Source: Hyphomonas oceanitis SCH89
GTDB lineage: Bacteria > Pseudomonadota > Alphaproteobacteria > Caulobacterales > Hyphomonadaceae
Reading direction: 5' to 3'
DNA length: 64,000 bases
NCBI RefSeq assembly: GCF_000685295.1
Contig: NZ_ARYL01000006.1
Span: 1-64,000, forward strand
Below, piece by piece: positions 17,620 through 26,056 of the stretch. Both the position numbers and the translations under genes were made by a program. A model generated the notes under the pieces. The model made no database searches. It was not told the origin of the DNA and worked only from the letters and a program-made list of their open reading frames with translations. The stretch's first letter is position 1. Each line of letters begins with the position of its first letter.

Positions 17620-18606
17620 GTGGAGGTATTACGGACACCTGAGGCGTGTTTCGACGGGCTGAAGGACTATGCCTTTGCGGCGCACTATCATGTCGTGAAG
17701 GCAGAGGACGGGACCGAGCTGCGCGTACATTACCTGGATGAGGGGCCGCGCGATGCGCCGATATTGCTCTGCATGCATGGCGAGCCGTCCTGGTCTTACC
17801 TTTACCGCAAGATGATCCCGCTCCTGACGGCGGCCGGCTATCGCGTGATCGCGCCGGACCTTGTCGGTTTTGGCAAGTCAGACAAGCCGGCGGCGATGGA
17901 CGACTATACGTATTCGGCCCATGTCGACTGGATGAACCAGTGGCTGAGAGGGCTCGACCTGAACGGGCTCACGCTTGTCTGCCAGGACTGGGGCGGCCTG
18001 ATTGGCCTGCGCGTGTTCGGCGACAACCAGGACCGGTTCGACCGGCTGGTGATTGCCAATACAGGCCTGCCGGGAACAAGCATGCTGACGGATGATGTGT
18101 CGGCCATGATGGCGCAGATGTTTGCCATGGTGCCTGTGCCGGATGCGGCGATGGTGGGCGAACAGTTCCGCAATGGCGGACCGGGCGCGTTTCTTTACTG
18201 GGTAAAATATGCGAGCGAGTCGCCGAGCTTTTCGGTGCGCGATGTTTTCGGGCTGCTGTCGGACATCTCGGATGAGGATGTGCTGGATGGCTACTGTGCG
18301 CCATTTCCGGATGACAGCTTCATTGCCGGGGCACGGAAGTTTCCGGCGCTCGTTCCCTTGCTGCCGCAGCACAAGGACGAACGCCTCAAGAATGATGCCG
18401 TCTGGAAAGTGCTGGAAACATGCGGAAAGCCGGTGTTGACCGCGTTCAGCGATGGTGACCCTGTGACCAAGGGCGGTGAAGCGCCGTTTATGGCGCGGAT
18501 ACCGGGCGTCAAGAATGTGACGATAGAGGGCGGTGGACATTTCCTGCAGGAAGACGCGCCTGACGCGTTCGCCCGCGAAATTATCGCATTCATGAAAGCG
18601 TCCTGA
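17620..18606 (+). CDS. Haloalkane dehalogenase, DhlA-type (subfamily HLD-I)
   Basis: Alpha/beta hydrolase that hydrolyses carbon-halogen bonds via an alkyl-enzyme ester. In the 328-residue product the nucleophile is Asp123 in CQDWGG, with halide-binding Trp124. The oxyanion motif is HGEPSWSYLYRKM (53-65), the second halide-binding Trp is in FLYWVKYA (194), and the cap-domain motif YCAPFPDDSF is as in DhlA. The acid is in FSDGDPV and the base His in GGGHFLQED. The start is GTG 17620 behind GGGAGG (17607-17612). The sulfatase gene follows after 12 bp, so both are probably co-transcribed. Substrate unknown. Confidence 0.92.
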   Translation: MEVLRTPEACFDGLKDYAFAAHYHVVKAEDGTELRVHYLDEGPRDAPILLCMHGEPSWSYLYRKMIPLLTAAGYRVIAPDLVGFGKSDKPAAMDDYTYSAHVDWMNQWLRGLDLNGLTLVCQDWGGLIGLRVFGDNQDRFDRLVIANTGLPGTSMLTDDVSAMMAQMFAMVPVPDAAMVGEQFRNGGPGAFLYWVKYASESPSFSVRDVFGLLSDISDEDVLDGYCAPFPDDSFIAGARKFPALVPLLPQHKDERLKNDAVWKVLETCGKPVLTAFSDGDPVTKGGEAPFMARIPGVKNVTIEGGGHFLQEDAPDAFAREIIAFMKAS

Positions 18607-18618
18607 GAGGCTGATTAC

Positions 18619-20283
18619 ATGTGGAAGAAACTGGTTCTTGGCGCGCTGGCTATTGTCGTGGTGGCAGGCGGGGTCGCCTTCCTGAACAAGAAGGCGATCA
18701 TCCTTTATGTGGCGACGCATACGGGCCGGACGGATGTTGCGCCGAATAGGGCGATCGACTGGGACCAGGGACCGGCGGTGGCGAGCGAGACGGCGGCAGA
18801 GCGCCCACCGAATATCATCTTCATCCTTGTCGATGATCTTGGCATCAATGACCTCAGCACGTTTGGTGGCGGGGTCGCCGGTGGCCGAGTGCCGACACCG
18901 AACATCGACAAGCTGGCCGCTGATGGCGCCCTGTTCACGCAGGCCTATGCGGGCAATGGTACCTGTGCGCCTTCCCGCGCGATGCTGATGACGGGTCGCT
19001 ATCCGACACGGACAGGATTCGAGTTCACTCCGACGCCGCCGGGCATGGGCCGGATCGTCTCCATGTTTGCCAACGACATGGATCGCGGCGCGCTGCCGGC
19101 TGTCGACTATAATCGCGACGGCGCCGATGACGCTGTGCCCTTTGCGGAAATGGGCTTGCCGGGCCAGGAAGTGACGATTGCTGAAGTGCTGAAGGACAAG
19201 GGCTATCACACGGTCCATATCGGCAAGTGGCATCTCGGCCGGAGCGCGGAATCAAATCCGAACGCGCAGGGCTTTGACGAGAGCCTGCTGATGGCGAGCG
19301 GGCTTTTCTTGCCGGAAGACGACCCTGATGTAGTGAATGCGAAACTCGACTTTGACCCGATCGATAAGTTCCTCTGGGCGAGGATGCAGTTTGCCGCATC
19401 TTTCAATATGGGCGACTGGTTTAAACCGGGCGGCTATCTCACCGATTACTGGACGGACGAAAGCCTGAAAGTGATCGAGGCCAACAAGAACCGCCCTTTC
19501 TTCCTGTATCTCGCACATTGGGGCGTTCACACGCCGCTGCAGGCGACGAGGGCAGACTATGAGGCCGTGGGCGATATCGAGCCAGAGCGGCTGCGCGTCT
19601 ATGCGGCCATGTTACACGCGTTGGACCGTAGCGTCGGCGAGATAATGGCGAAGCTGGAAGAAGAGGGCCTCGCGGACAATACGATGATTGTGTTTTCAAG
19701 CGATAATGGCGGGGCTGGCTATATCGGCCTGCCTGAAATCAACCAGCCCTATCGCGGCTGGAAGATCACGCTGTTTGAAGGCGGTATCCGTGTACCGATG
19801 TTCCTGAAGTGGCCTGCGAGGATTGCTGCGGGTACGCAGGTCGACACCCCTGTGGCGCATATTGATGTCATGCCGACGCTGGCGGCCGCTGCGGGCGCGA
19901 GCCTGCCGGAAGGCGTGGAGATCGATGGACGGGACATGCTGCCTGTAGCGACCGGGACGGGCACGATTTCACACCCTGATGACGCCCTGTTCTGGCAGAG
20001 CGGCTATTATCATGTGGTGCGAGCGGGTGACTGGAAGCTGCAGGTCGACGGGCGGCAGGAGAAGAACTGGCTGTTCGATCTGGCCACTGACCCGACCGAG
20101 CAGGACAATCTGGCAGACAGTCGCCCGGACAAGCTGGCGGAGTTGCAGGGCCTGCTGGACAAGCACCATTCCGGCGCCGTTGCGCCGCTCTATCCGTATA
20201 CGATTGAATCGCCCATTGCGATCGACAAGACCGAAGCGGACAGGGTTGAGCCGGGCGACGAATATGTCTGGTGGCCGAACTGA
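18619..20283 (+). CDS. Type I sulfatase, membrane-anchored
   Basis: The 554-residue product has an N-terminal signal anchor (about residues 4-22) with no evident cleavage site. The catalytic domain begins near 64 with metal ligands VDDLG (Asp72, Asp73). The formylglycine signature C116-A-P-S-R and MLMTGRYPTRTG are intact, so Cys116 should be oxidised to formylglycine. Further sulfatase motifs are GKWHLG, SSDNGG and FEGGIRVP. It should act on a sulfate ester outside the cytoplasm; the substrate is unknown. A formylglycine-generating enzyme is encoded next door, ending 5 bp away in convergent orientation. Confidence 0.93.
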   Translation: MWKKLVLGALAIVVVAGGVAFLNKKAIILYVATHTGRTDVAPNRAIDWDQGPAVASETAAERPPNIIFILVDDLGINDLSTFGGGVAGGRVPTPNIDKLAADGALFTQAYAGNGTCAPSRAMLMTGRYPTRTGFEFTPTPPGMGRIVSMFANDMDRGALPAVDYNRDGADDAVPFAEMGLPGQEVTIAEVLKDKGYHTVHIGKWHLGRSAESNPNAQGFDESLLMASGLFLPEDDPDVVNAKLDFDPIDKFLWARMQFAASFNMGDWFKPGGYLTDYWTDESLKVIEANKNRPFFLYLAHWGVHTPLQATRADYEAVGDIEPERLRVYAAMLHALDRSVGEIMAKLEEEGLADNTMIVFSSDNGGAGYIGLPEINQPYRGWKITLFEGGIRVPMFLKWPARIAAGTQVDTPVAHIDVMPTLAAAAGASLPEGVEIDGRDMLPVATGTGTISHPDDALFWQSGYYHVVRAGDWKLQVDGRQEKNWLFDLATDPTEQDNLADSRPDKLAELQGLLDKHHSGAVAPLYPYTIESPIAIDKTEADRVEPGDEYVWWPN

Positions 20284-20287
20284 TCGA

Positions 20288-21193
20288 TCATTCGGTTGCG
20301 GGCGGAATGTCTTTCGCGATGCGGAAGCCGATATGGATGGATGAGAAATCCGTATCCTGCGGCTGCCGCGCGGCGGGGCGGTAGCGGCGGCAGAAATTGT
20401 CGGCGCAGAGATAAGAGCCGCCCTTGAGCGTATGGGATCCGGCGGCATAGGGCGTGTCGGTCCACTCCCAGACATTGCCAATCATGTCATAGAGACCGGC
20501 CTTGTCTGGTGGGAAACAACCGACAGGCGCAGCGCCGGCAAAGCCGTCGGCCTGCGTATTCGCGACGGGGAAGATACCCTGCCACGTATTGGCGACCGGG
20601 TGATCTTCGCCGTCATAGGCGCCTGATTGGGAATCCATCGGATCAGGCAGGCCGCGGGTCGCCGCATATTCCCATTCGACTTCCGTCGGCAAACGTCCGC
20701 CCGCCCAGCTGGCATAGGCGGCGGCATCGTGCTCTGACACATGTACGACCGGCCAGGCGCCTTTGTCCGTGAGGGAGGAGCCTGGACCGGCAGGGGATCT
20801 CCATGTGGCTCCTGGCACGAGTCGCCATGGGTCTATGCGCGCCGATGCGCCATCGGGTAGGTCGAATACAGCGGACCCGGCTTCAGGCCCGCCGGCGGCT
20901 GCGCTTTTCTCGGCGTCTGTGACATAGCCCGTGGCGTTAACAAAGGCGGCAAACTGGTCATTGGTGACCTCGTGTACCTGAAGGGCAAAGGGGGCGACAT
21001 GAAGGGCAAGTGTCGGCGCCTCTTCATTGTAGACGGGACTGGCGCCCTTGGTGAAGCTCCCGCCGGGAACGTCCACAAATTGGCCGATGGATGATGGGGG
21101 GAGCCCGCAGGTCACTTCGGACGTCGTGGCCTGTTTATCCCCGCCGCAGGCTGCAGTGAGGAAGATCACGAGCAGCGGAGCGCGCCTGATCAT
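20288..21193 (-). CDS. Formylglycine-generating enzyme with lipoprotein signal
   Basis: The 301-residue product belongs to the FGE-sulfatase/SUMF1 fold. It carries the active copper-binding cysteine pair Cys263 and Cys268 in GGSYLCADNFCRRYR, the same spacing as in true FGEs. Other conserved segments are VHEVTNDQFAAFV, ATWRSPAGPGSS, PVVHVSEHDAAAYASWAGGRLPTE and MIGNVWEW. It should oxidise the sulfatase cysteine to formylglycine. Unusually, the N-terminus MIRRAPLLVIFLTAACGG is a lipoprotein signal with lipid Cys16, so the enzyme is predicted to be exported and anchored. It overlaps the TetR gene by 4 nt. Context strongly links it to the adjacent sulfatase. Confidence 0.9.
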   Translation of the reverse strand: MIRRAPLLVIFLTAACGGDKQATTSEVTCGLPPSSIGQFVDVPGGSFTKGASPVYNEEAPTLALHVAPFALQVHEVTNDQFAAFVNATGYVTDAEKSAAAGGPEAGSAVFDLPDGASARIDPWRLVPGATWRSPAGPGSSLTDKGAWPVVHVSEHDAAAYASWAGGRLPTEVEWEYAATRGLPDPMDSQSGAYDGEDHPVANTWQGIFPVANTQADGFAGAAPVGCFPPDKAGLYDMIGNVWEWTDTPYAAGSHTLKGGSYLCADNFCRRYRPAARQPQDTDFSSIHIGFRIAKDIPPATE

Positions 21194-21804
21194 TCCCGGA
21201 TCAGGCGCTCGACCATCAGCATCATCACGCGCGTCGCGTCTTGCTGCGAGAGGTTCTGGTCCTGTCGCATGCGGCGCCAGGTATGGAAGCCGGTCGCAAC
21301 ATCGAGGGCATCCAGAAGCCCGGCCTCGGCGAGGATCTCCGCTGGCAGGATGGCTTTCAGGGTCTGGCGCTCGAACATGATGCCACGCCGGTATTCATCC
21401 ATCAGGAAGCGGGACTGGAACCGCCGCAGGTTGGCCGACACCCGCACGGGAAATATCCGCTCGAAGACATCCGACCGCCGCTTGACGAGTTCGCTCAGCC
21501 GTTCCCGCCAGTCACTTGAGGCATAGGGCGCCAGCACGATCGGCATGACTTCCGTCTGTATCTGCTCTGCCATTTCGCCGAACAGGCTGTCCATATCCTC
21601 AAAGTGCCGGAACACGGTGCGCTGACCGACGGCGGCCCGTTCGGCGACCCGCGCCGCGCTCGGGTTCATGTCGCCTTCGCGGATGAGACCGAACAGGGCG
21701 TCGATGATCTGGCTGCGGCTACGCTCGCTGCGGAGCCGGCGCCCGTCAGAGGAATCCTCGGTGGATTGCGGGGCCGGGAAGGGCGTGACTTTTGGTGTGC
21801 TCAT
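21190..21804 (-). CDS. TetR-family transcriptional regulator
   Basis: The 204-residue product has a TetR-type helix-turn-helix at about residues 28-75 (RSQIIDALFGLI, PSAARVAERAAVGQRTVFRHFEDMDSLF) and a helical ligand-binding C-terminal domain. It overlaps its neighbours by 4 nt on both sides (MBL-fold gene upstream, FGE gene downstream), so it is the fourth gene of the operon that starts near 24576. The perfect inverted repeat at 24608-24630 is a candidate autoregulatory site; that is inference. Confidence 0.88.
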   Translation of the reverse strand: MSTPKVTPFPAPQSTEDSSDGRRLRSERSRSQIIDALFGLIREGDMNPSAARVAERAAVGQRTVFRHFEDMDSLFGEMAEQIQTEVMPIVLAPYASSDWRERLSELVKRRSDVFERIFPVRVSANLRRFQSRFLMDEYRRGIMFERQTLKAILPAEILAEAGLLDALDVATGFHTWRRMRQDQNLSQQDATRVMMLMVERLIRE

Positions 21805-22889
21805 TTGAAGCCGTCGTGTTGTGTGATCGCGTCACTGTCAACTGGCAGACTGAACACCATGCCGTCTTCCGAGACAGTTATTTTTCCCTTGAAGATGTTT
21901 TTTGCGTCCCGGACGAAAAGCGCGTTGAGAAGGTGCGACGGAAGCGGCGGGATCGTATGATAGAAGACCAGCTGCCGAGCGCCGGCTTCGGTGGCAGAGC
22001 GCGCTGCATCTGACGGCGTGGCATGATAGGTGAGGATATCATCCAGGATCTGCGGGATGCCCTGCACATTGTGGGCGACAGCGGCCTCATGCATCACCCC
22101 CACCATTTCAGGGTCGAGCGCCTCATGGAAAAGCACCTCGACGCCTTTGGATGCGCCAACCAGATTCGGGCTGTAGATCGTATCGCCGCTAAAGGCCACG
22201 GAGCGGCCCTTATAGTCGATACGGTAACCGAAGGCGGGTTCGACAGGCGCGTGACTGACGGCGAAGGCGGTGATCTTCAGGCCATCCTCGTCGAGCACTA
22301 CCGCCTGAGACCCAGGACCTGCCGGCAGGGTAATGGTTTCGCCTACGCCGCCGCGTCCCGCAGGGTTTGCGATGTCCAATCCATGGTGCGCCGTGCGGAA
22401 CGTGCCGTCGATACGATAGGCGGCATTGAAGCCATCAACGACTTCATCGACGCCGCGCGGGCCCGACACGGGAAGGGGCTCATCGCGCCCGCCATTCACC
22501 CAGACCTGCATCAGCAGTTCGCCCAGGCCGTCCATATGGTCGGAGTGAAGATGGGTCAGGTAGACGCGCTCGGTTTTTCCGAGCGGAAAGCCCATGCGGT
22601 TCAGATTACGAGAACCACCTGAGCCGGCATCAAAAACGAATGCACGTTTGCCGGCGAGAACGGCAAGGCAGGGTCCGGCACGCATCGGGTCGGGCATGGG
22701 CGTTCCCGCACCGCAGACGAAGACATGCAGGCCGTCGGGCAGGGTTTCGCTGGCATCTCGGCCGACATTCTCCCCGACGGCCTGCTTGAACGCGGCCATG
22801 GCGATCTGCGTCTTGAAGACCTGGAATCCAATAAGGGCGATGAGCAGCAGCCCGGCGAGGCCTGCGGCAGTCCGAAGGAACCATTTCAT
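21801..22889 (-). CDS. Membrane-anchored MBL-fold metallohydrolase
   Basis: The 362-residue product has one N-terminal membrane helix (about 5-26) and a metallo-beta-lactamase domain of RNase Z/arylsulfatase-like type. Visible motifs are GAGTPMPDPMRAGP, the metal site THLHSDHMDGLGEL, FSGDTIYSP, a late metal histidine in LFHEAL and another in VFYHTIPP. The start at 22887-22889 overlaps the DUF1330 stop by 4 nt; an open frame upstream lies inside that gene. Substrate unknown. Some MBL enzymes of this branch are arylsulfatases, which would fit the context, but this is not established here. Confidence 0.82.
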   Translation of the reverse strand: MKWFLRTAAGLAGLLLIALIGFQVFKTQIAMAAFKQAVGENVGRDASETLPDGLHVFVCGAGTPMPDPMRAGPCLAVLAGKRAFVFDAGSGGSRNLNRMGFPLGKTERVYLTHLHSDHMDGLGELLMQVWVNGGRDEPLPVSGPRGVDEVVDGFNAAYRIDGTFRTAHHGLDIANPAGRGGVGETITLPAGPGSQAVVLDEDGLKITAFAVSHAPVEPAFGYRIDYKGRSVAFSGDTIYSPNLVGASKGVEVLFHEALDPEMVGVMHEAAVAHNVQGIPQILDDILTYHATPSDAARSATEAGARQLVFYHTIPPLPSHLLNALFVRDAKNIFKGKITVSEDGMVFSLPVDSDAITQHDGFK

Positions 22890-23356
22890 GATGCAGCCCC
22901 TTCGCCAGCGGTCAGTGCTGCAAGGAAAGGTGAGTCTCCGCCGTTCTGCGGGGCGACGGTCTCGATATTGAGCTGGCCCTTCAGGCCTGCCGCGCGGTGA
23001 ACGGAAATCTCGCGCCATTCATCGGACAGTGACATGCGGACCATGCTGGCGCGGTCAGGATACATGGCGATGGCAATCTCGTCCCAGAGCTCCTCGACCT
23101 GACCAAGCGCCAGGAAAGTCACGTCGCCAGCAAACAGGCCCCGTCCGCCAAACTTGGGCAGCAGGTCCGTCACGGCTCGGCCATAGATCATGTAGGCATC
23201 GCGACCGGACAGGTCGGTGGCGCGACCATCCTCATAGTCTGCCTTGTCCTTGAACTTGAGCAGGTTGACCATGAAGATCGGACCATCTGGTCCTTTCTCC
23301 ATCATGGCCATGATCCGCGCCGGATCCGTTGGCAGCACTTCATTGGTAACCTGCAT
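22886..23356 (-). CDS. DUF1330-family protein
   Basis: The 156-residue product has the ferredoxin-like DUF1330 core: PIFMVNLLKFKD, AYMIYGRAV, VTFLALGQVEELWDEIAIAMYPDRASMVRM. The family has no settled function and is often found beside catabolic genes. Its stop overlaps the MBL-fold start (ATGA). It lies 21 bp downstream of the tandem DsbA-like gene. Confidence 0.8.
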   Translation of the reverse strand: MQVTNEVLPTDPARIMAMMEKGPDGPIFMVNLLKFKDKADYEDGRATDLSGRDAYMIYGRAVTDLLPKFGGRGLFAGDVTFLALGQVEELWDEIAIAMYPDRASMVRMSLSDEWREISVHRAAGLKGQLNIETVAPQNGGDSPFLAALTAGEGAAS

Positions 23357-23377
23357 CGCGTCGTCCTCCCTGATGGG

Positions 23378-24532
23378 TCAGCTCTCCGGCTGCCTCAATT
23401 CTTCTTCGATCACCCAGAGCCGGTCCTGGCCCCACGTAATAATATTGCCTGCACGGAAGCTCGGGACGCCCCAGATGCCGAGATCCATCATCTCGGCGCG
23501 GTTGGCTTCCGCCTCCGCGCGCCAGTCATCATTGTCGATGACGTCGCGCGCTTGAGCCCAGTCGAGCCCTGCGGTTTCGACGATTTGCTGCATGCCCTTG
23601 TCGGAGCCTGCATCTATTCCGCGTGACCAGACGCCTTCGAGAAAGGTGTGGCAGAATTCAAAACCGAGTCCCTGTTCCCGCGCCCATGGTATCAGTGAGT
23701 AGCCGCGTTCCACGGGGCGCCCGACAGGGTCAGCGATGCGACCGAAGGGGATGCCAAGCCGGTGGGCTTCGCGGGCCGTGTCCTGTGTGATGTAGCGGCT
23801 CTTCATCTTGGGAACCGGCAGGCCGCGCATGACCATGGGCAGGACAAAGCGCAGTTTCAGCTCTGTTCCATAGGCATTGGCGAGGGCCTTGGCACGTTTC
23901 GCGGCGGCGTAAGTGTAGGGGCTCCGAAATGACAGGTAGAAGTCGAAGTGCGTGTAGCTCGTCGGGGTATTGCCGGTCGGATGGGCCGGGACAACAGGCG
24001 GGGCATAGATTGGCCCGGTTCCGTGGCCCGGACGACGGGCCCCGAGTTCGGTGAGGCGTGCTTCCAGATAGTGAAGGCGGTCGATGCCCCAATACCATTC
24101 GCCGCCATAGTAGAACATGGCGCCGAGATAGTGGCCGAGGGCTTCGCGTCTTGCATCGCCGATGCCGGTGCGCACATCGGTTGGCGTTGTCGGCAGGCCG
24201 TGCTCACCGGTTTCGAGGCCGGCCTTGCGAGCGAGGCGTTCGGCATCGATGATTGCGTATGCTTCGAGGCGCTCGCGTTCCGGGGCAGCCCAGTCCGGTG
24301 GTGCGCCAACGCGATTGAGCCGCAGCTCGATATCATATCGCTCGACAAGTTGTCCGAGGACCTGGGCTGCGAGATGCGAGTAGGGGTCGTCGGCCTGATG
24401 GAAGTATTCGACGATGTGGGGCAGCTTGCGGGCGCGGCGCTCGCGCTCAACCTCGGCGCGCTTCTTATTTAGCCGCTCCTCGCCCGTAAGCTTTTCTGCG
24501 ACCCGTGAGACAAAGGCTGTTTTTAACGACAT
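23378..24532 (-). CDS. Tandem DsbA-like thioredoxin protein (HCCA isomerase type)
   Basis: The 384-residue product contains two DsbA-fold segments. The first begins HIVEYFHQADDPYSHLAAQVL near residue 39; the second begins FDFYLSFRSPYTYAAAKRAKAL near 190, with an insertion of helices and the cis-Pro GVPSFRAGN near 360. Neither has a CxxC, so it is not a disulfide oxidase. The second domain resembles 2-hydroxychromene-2-carboxylate isomerase, a glutathione-using enzyme of aromatic catabolism. The start is ATG 24532, with only a weak ribosome site; a short ORF with a strong site overlaps it upstream. It is the first gene of the FGE operon. Confidence 0.78.
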   Translation of the reverse strand: MSLKTAFVSRVAEKLTGEERLNKKRAEVERERRARKLPHIVEYFHQADDPYSHLAAQVLGQLVERYDIELRLNRVGAPPDWAAPERERLEAYAIIDAERLARKAGLETGEHGLPTTPTDVRTGIGDARREALGHYLGAMFYYGGEWYWGIDRLHYLEARLTELGARRPGHGTGPIYAPPVVPAHPTGNTPTSYTHFDFYLSFRSPYTYAAAKRAKALANAYGTELKLRFVLPMVMRGLPVPKMKSRYITQDTAREAHRLGIPFGRIADPVGRPVERGYSLIPWAREQGLGFEFCHTFLEGVWSRGIDAGSDKGMQQIVETAGLDWAQARDVIDNDDWRAEAEANRAEMMDLGIWGVPSFRAGNIITWGQDRLWVIEEELRQPES

Positions 24533-24576
24533 GGGATCTGCTCGCGTTGTGCAGTGATTACGGGCGACTTCGACAT
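24523..24576 (-). CDS. Possible 17-residue leader peptide upstream of the DsbA-like gene
   Basis: ATG at 24574-24576 has AAGGAG 5 nt upstream and encodes MSKSPVITAQREQIPCR, ending TAA at 24523-24525. It overlaps the next gene's ATG (24532) by 10 nt in another frame. The larger gene has no comparable ribosome site, so coupling is plausible. Alternatively, an indel has separated the true N-terminus from the rest. Confidence 0.4.
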   Translation of the reverse strand: MSKSPVITAQREQIPCR

Positions 24577-24607
24577 GTTTGCTCCTTACGCCCGGCACTT
24601 GCAAATC

Positions 24608-24630
24608 TTATGGCACCCTGTCTGCCATAA
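24608..24630. promoter_or_regulatory. Perfect 23-bp inverted repeat, probable operator of the FGE operon
   Basis: TTATGGCA (24608-24615) and TGCCATAA (24623-24630) are exact reverse complements separated by 7 bp. The repeat sits 32 bp upstream of the leader ORF of the minus-strand operon that encodes a TetR protein. It has no T-tract. Binding by that TetR protein is inferred. The rest of the stretch up to 24865 shows nothing else I can support. Confidence 0.55.
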
Positions 24631-24865
24631 TGTGCGCGGGCCTGCAACGGTCGGCCGAAAACTTCTGGACATCAAGCGATAAAAAGGCCGCGCTGCGACT
24701 GATGCGGGTGCCACTCTCGACGAAATGAAAGGGTCTCTTGCCCAGTGCGCGTGCAACCAGCCCGGACGTGCCGGATTGAGTTCTTGCCGCATGGACATGA
24801 CCGGGCGGCTATGGTCAAAGGCGACAACGGCAATTCCGGCTCGGCCGGCAGATGAGAAGCGTGAC

Positions 24866-25855
24866 ATGACCAAGGGTTTGGTGACGGTATTCGGTGGCTC
24901 GGGCTTTATCGGGCGTTATGCGGCGCGGACGCTCGTGGAAAAGGGCTACCGGGTCCGGGTGGCCTGCCGCCATATGAACACGGCGCAGGATGTGCGCCTT
25001 GCCGGCGCGCCCGGCTGGATCGACCTTTGCCAGGCCAATATTCGCAACAGGGCCTCAATCGAGCGCGCGCTGGACGGTGCTGTCGCCGTGGTGAACCTTG
25101 TCGGCATCCTGTTCGAAGGCGGGCCGCAGAGCTTTGAATCCGCGCAGCGCGATGGCGCGGCCCTGCTGGCTGAAGTCGCCGCAGAAAAAGGCATCAGGAC
25201 TTTCGTGCAGGTCTCGGCCATCGGCGCAGACGTAGAGTCCAAGTCAGACTATGCGCGCACCAAGGCTGAGGCTGAGGATGCGGTTCGCGAAGCCCTGCCA
25301 TCCGCCACGATTCTTCGCCCGTCTGTCGTGTTTGGTCCGGAAGACGGCTTCCTCAACAAGTTTGCCCAGATGACCCGCTTCTCGCCTGCGCTGCCTGCCA
25401 TCGGTGGCGGCAAGACGCGGGTTCAACCCATCTACGCTGGCGACGTCGCCGAAGCGATTGCGCTGGCGGTTGATTCTGAAGGCGCCGCTGGGAACACGTA
25501 TGAGCTAGGTGGTCCACGCGCCTACACGTTCAACGAGATCTACGACATTGTCCTGAAACTGGTTGATCGTCGCCGTTTCAAGATTTCGCTGCCTTTCTTC
25601 CTCGCACGTCCGCTCGGCTATATTGCCGGGGCTGTCTGGCGCTACATCCCGCCTTTCTCGTGGGGAATGCTGGGCGAGCCGTTGATCACGGGCGATCAGG
25701 TCGAATTGCTAAAGACGGATAATGTCGTGGCGGAGGGCGCGCTGACGGCGGCGGACCTCGGTCTCACGCACCTTGAATCGGTTGAATCGATTGCGCCGAC
25801 CTATCTCTGGCGCTTCCGGCCCTATGGCGAGTTCAGCAAGCCCGCGGACGCCTGA
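24866..25855 (+). CDS. NDUFA9-like atypical SDR (complex I-associated family)
   Basis: The 329-residue product has an N-terminal NAD(P)-binding motif FGGSGFIGRYAARTLVEKGY, the VVNLVGIL strand, a YARTKAEAE motif at the SDR YxxxK position, and the C-terminal YLWRFRPYGEF typical of bacterial NDUFA9 homologues. In mitochondria NDUFA9 is an accessory complex I subunit; the bacterial role is uncertain. The start at 24866 matches the family MTKGLVTVFGG. It lies beside uppP and gltBD, a common alphaproteobacterial neighbourhood. Confidence 0.88.
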   Translation: MTKGLVTVFGGSGFIGRYAARTLVEKGYRVRVACRHMNTAQDVRLAGAPGWIDLCQANIRNRASIERALDGAVAVVNLVGILFEGGPQSFESAQRDGAALLAEVAAEKGIRTFVQVSAIGADVESKSDYARTKAEAEDAVREALPSATILRPSVVFGPEDGFLNKFAQMTRFSPALPAIGGGKTRVQPIYAGDVAEAIALAVDSEGAAGNTYELGGPRAYTFNEIYDIVLKLVDRRRFKISLPFFLARPLGYIAGAVWRYIPPFSWGMLGEPLITGDQVELLKTDNVVAEGALTAADLGLTHLESVESIAPTYLWRFRPYGEFSKPADA

Positions 25856-26056
25856 GCAGGCGGCGCCATAGCGCGTCTAACCTGAATGTAATCCGAACAA
25901 AAATGCCCGCAAAATGCCCGATAGACGCCGTCATGCGTGCCGTATTGCTGCGCGACATGAGGGTCTCCGCACGCGTCTGGGGACGCACGATGCAGGAGGG
26001 ATGGCACGCGGCAGGGGGATCCACCACTGGGCTGCGTGTTGTCTTGCGCGGAATGT

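Noticed and set aside
17878-19233. A 451-codon frame antisense to the dehalogenase and sulfatase
   Set aside because: Catalytic motifs of both sense genes are intact and the antisense frame has none.
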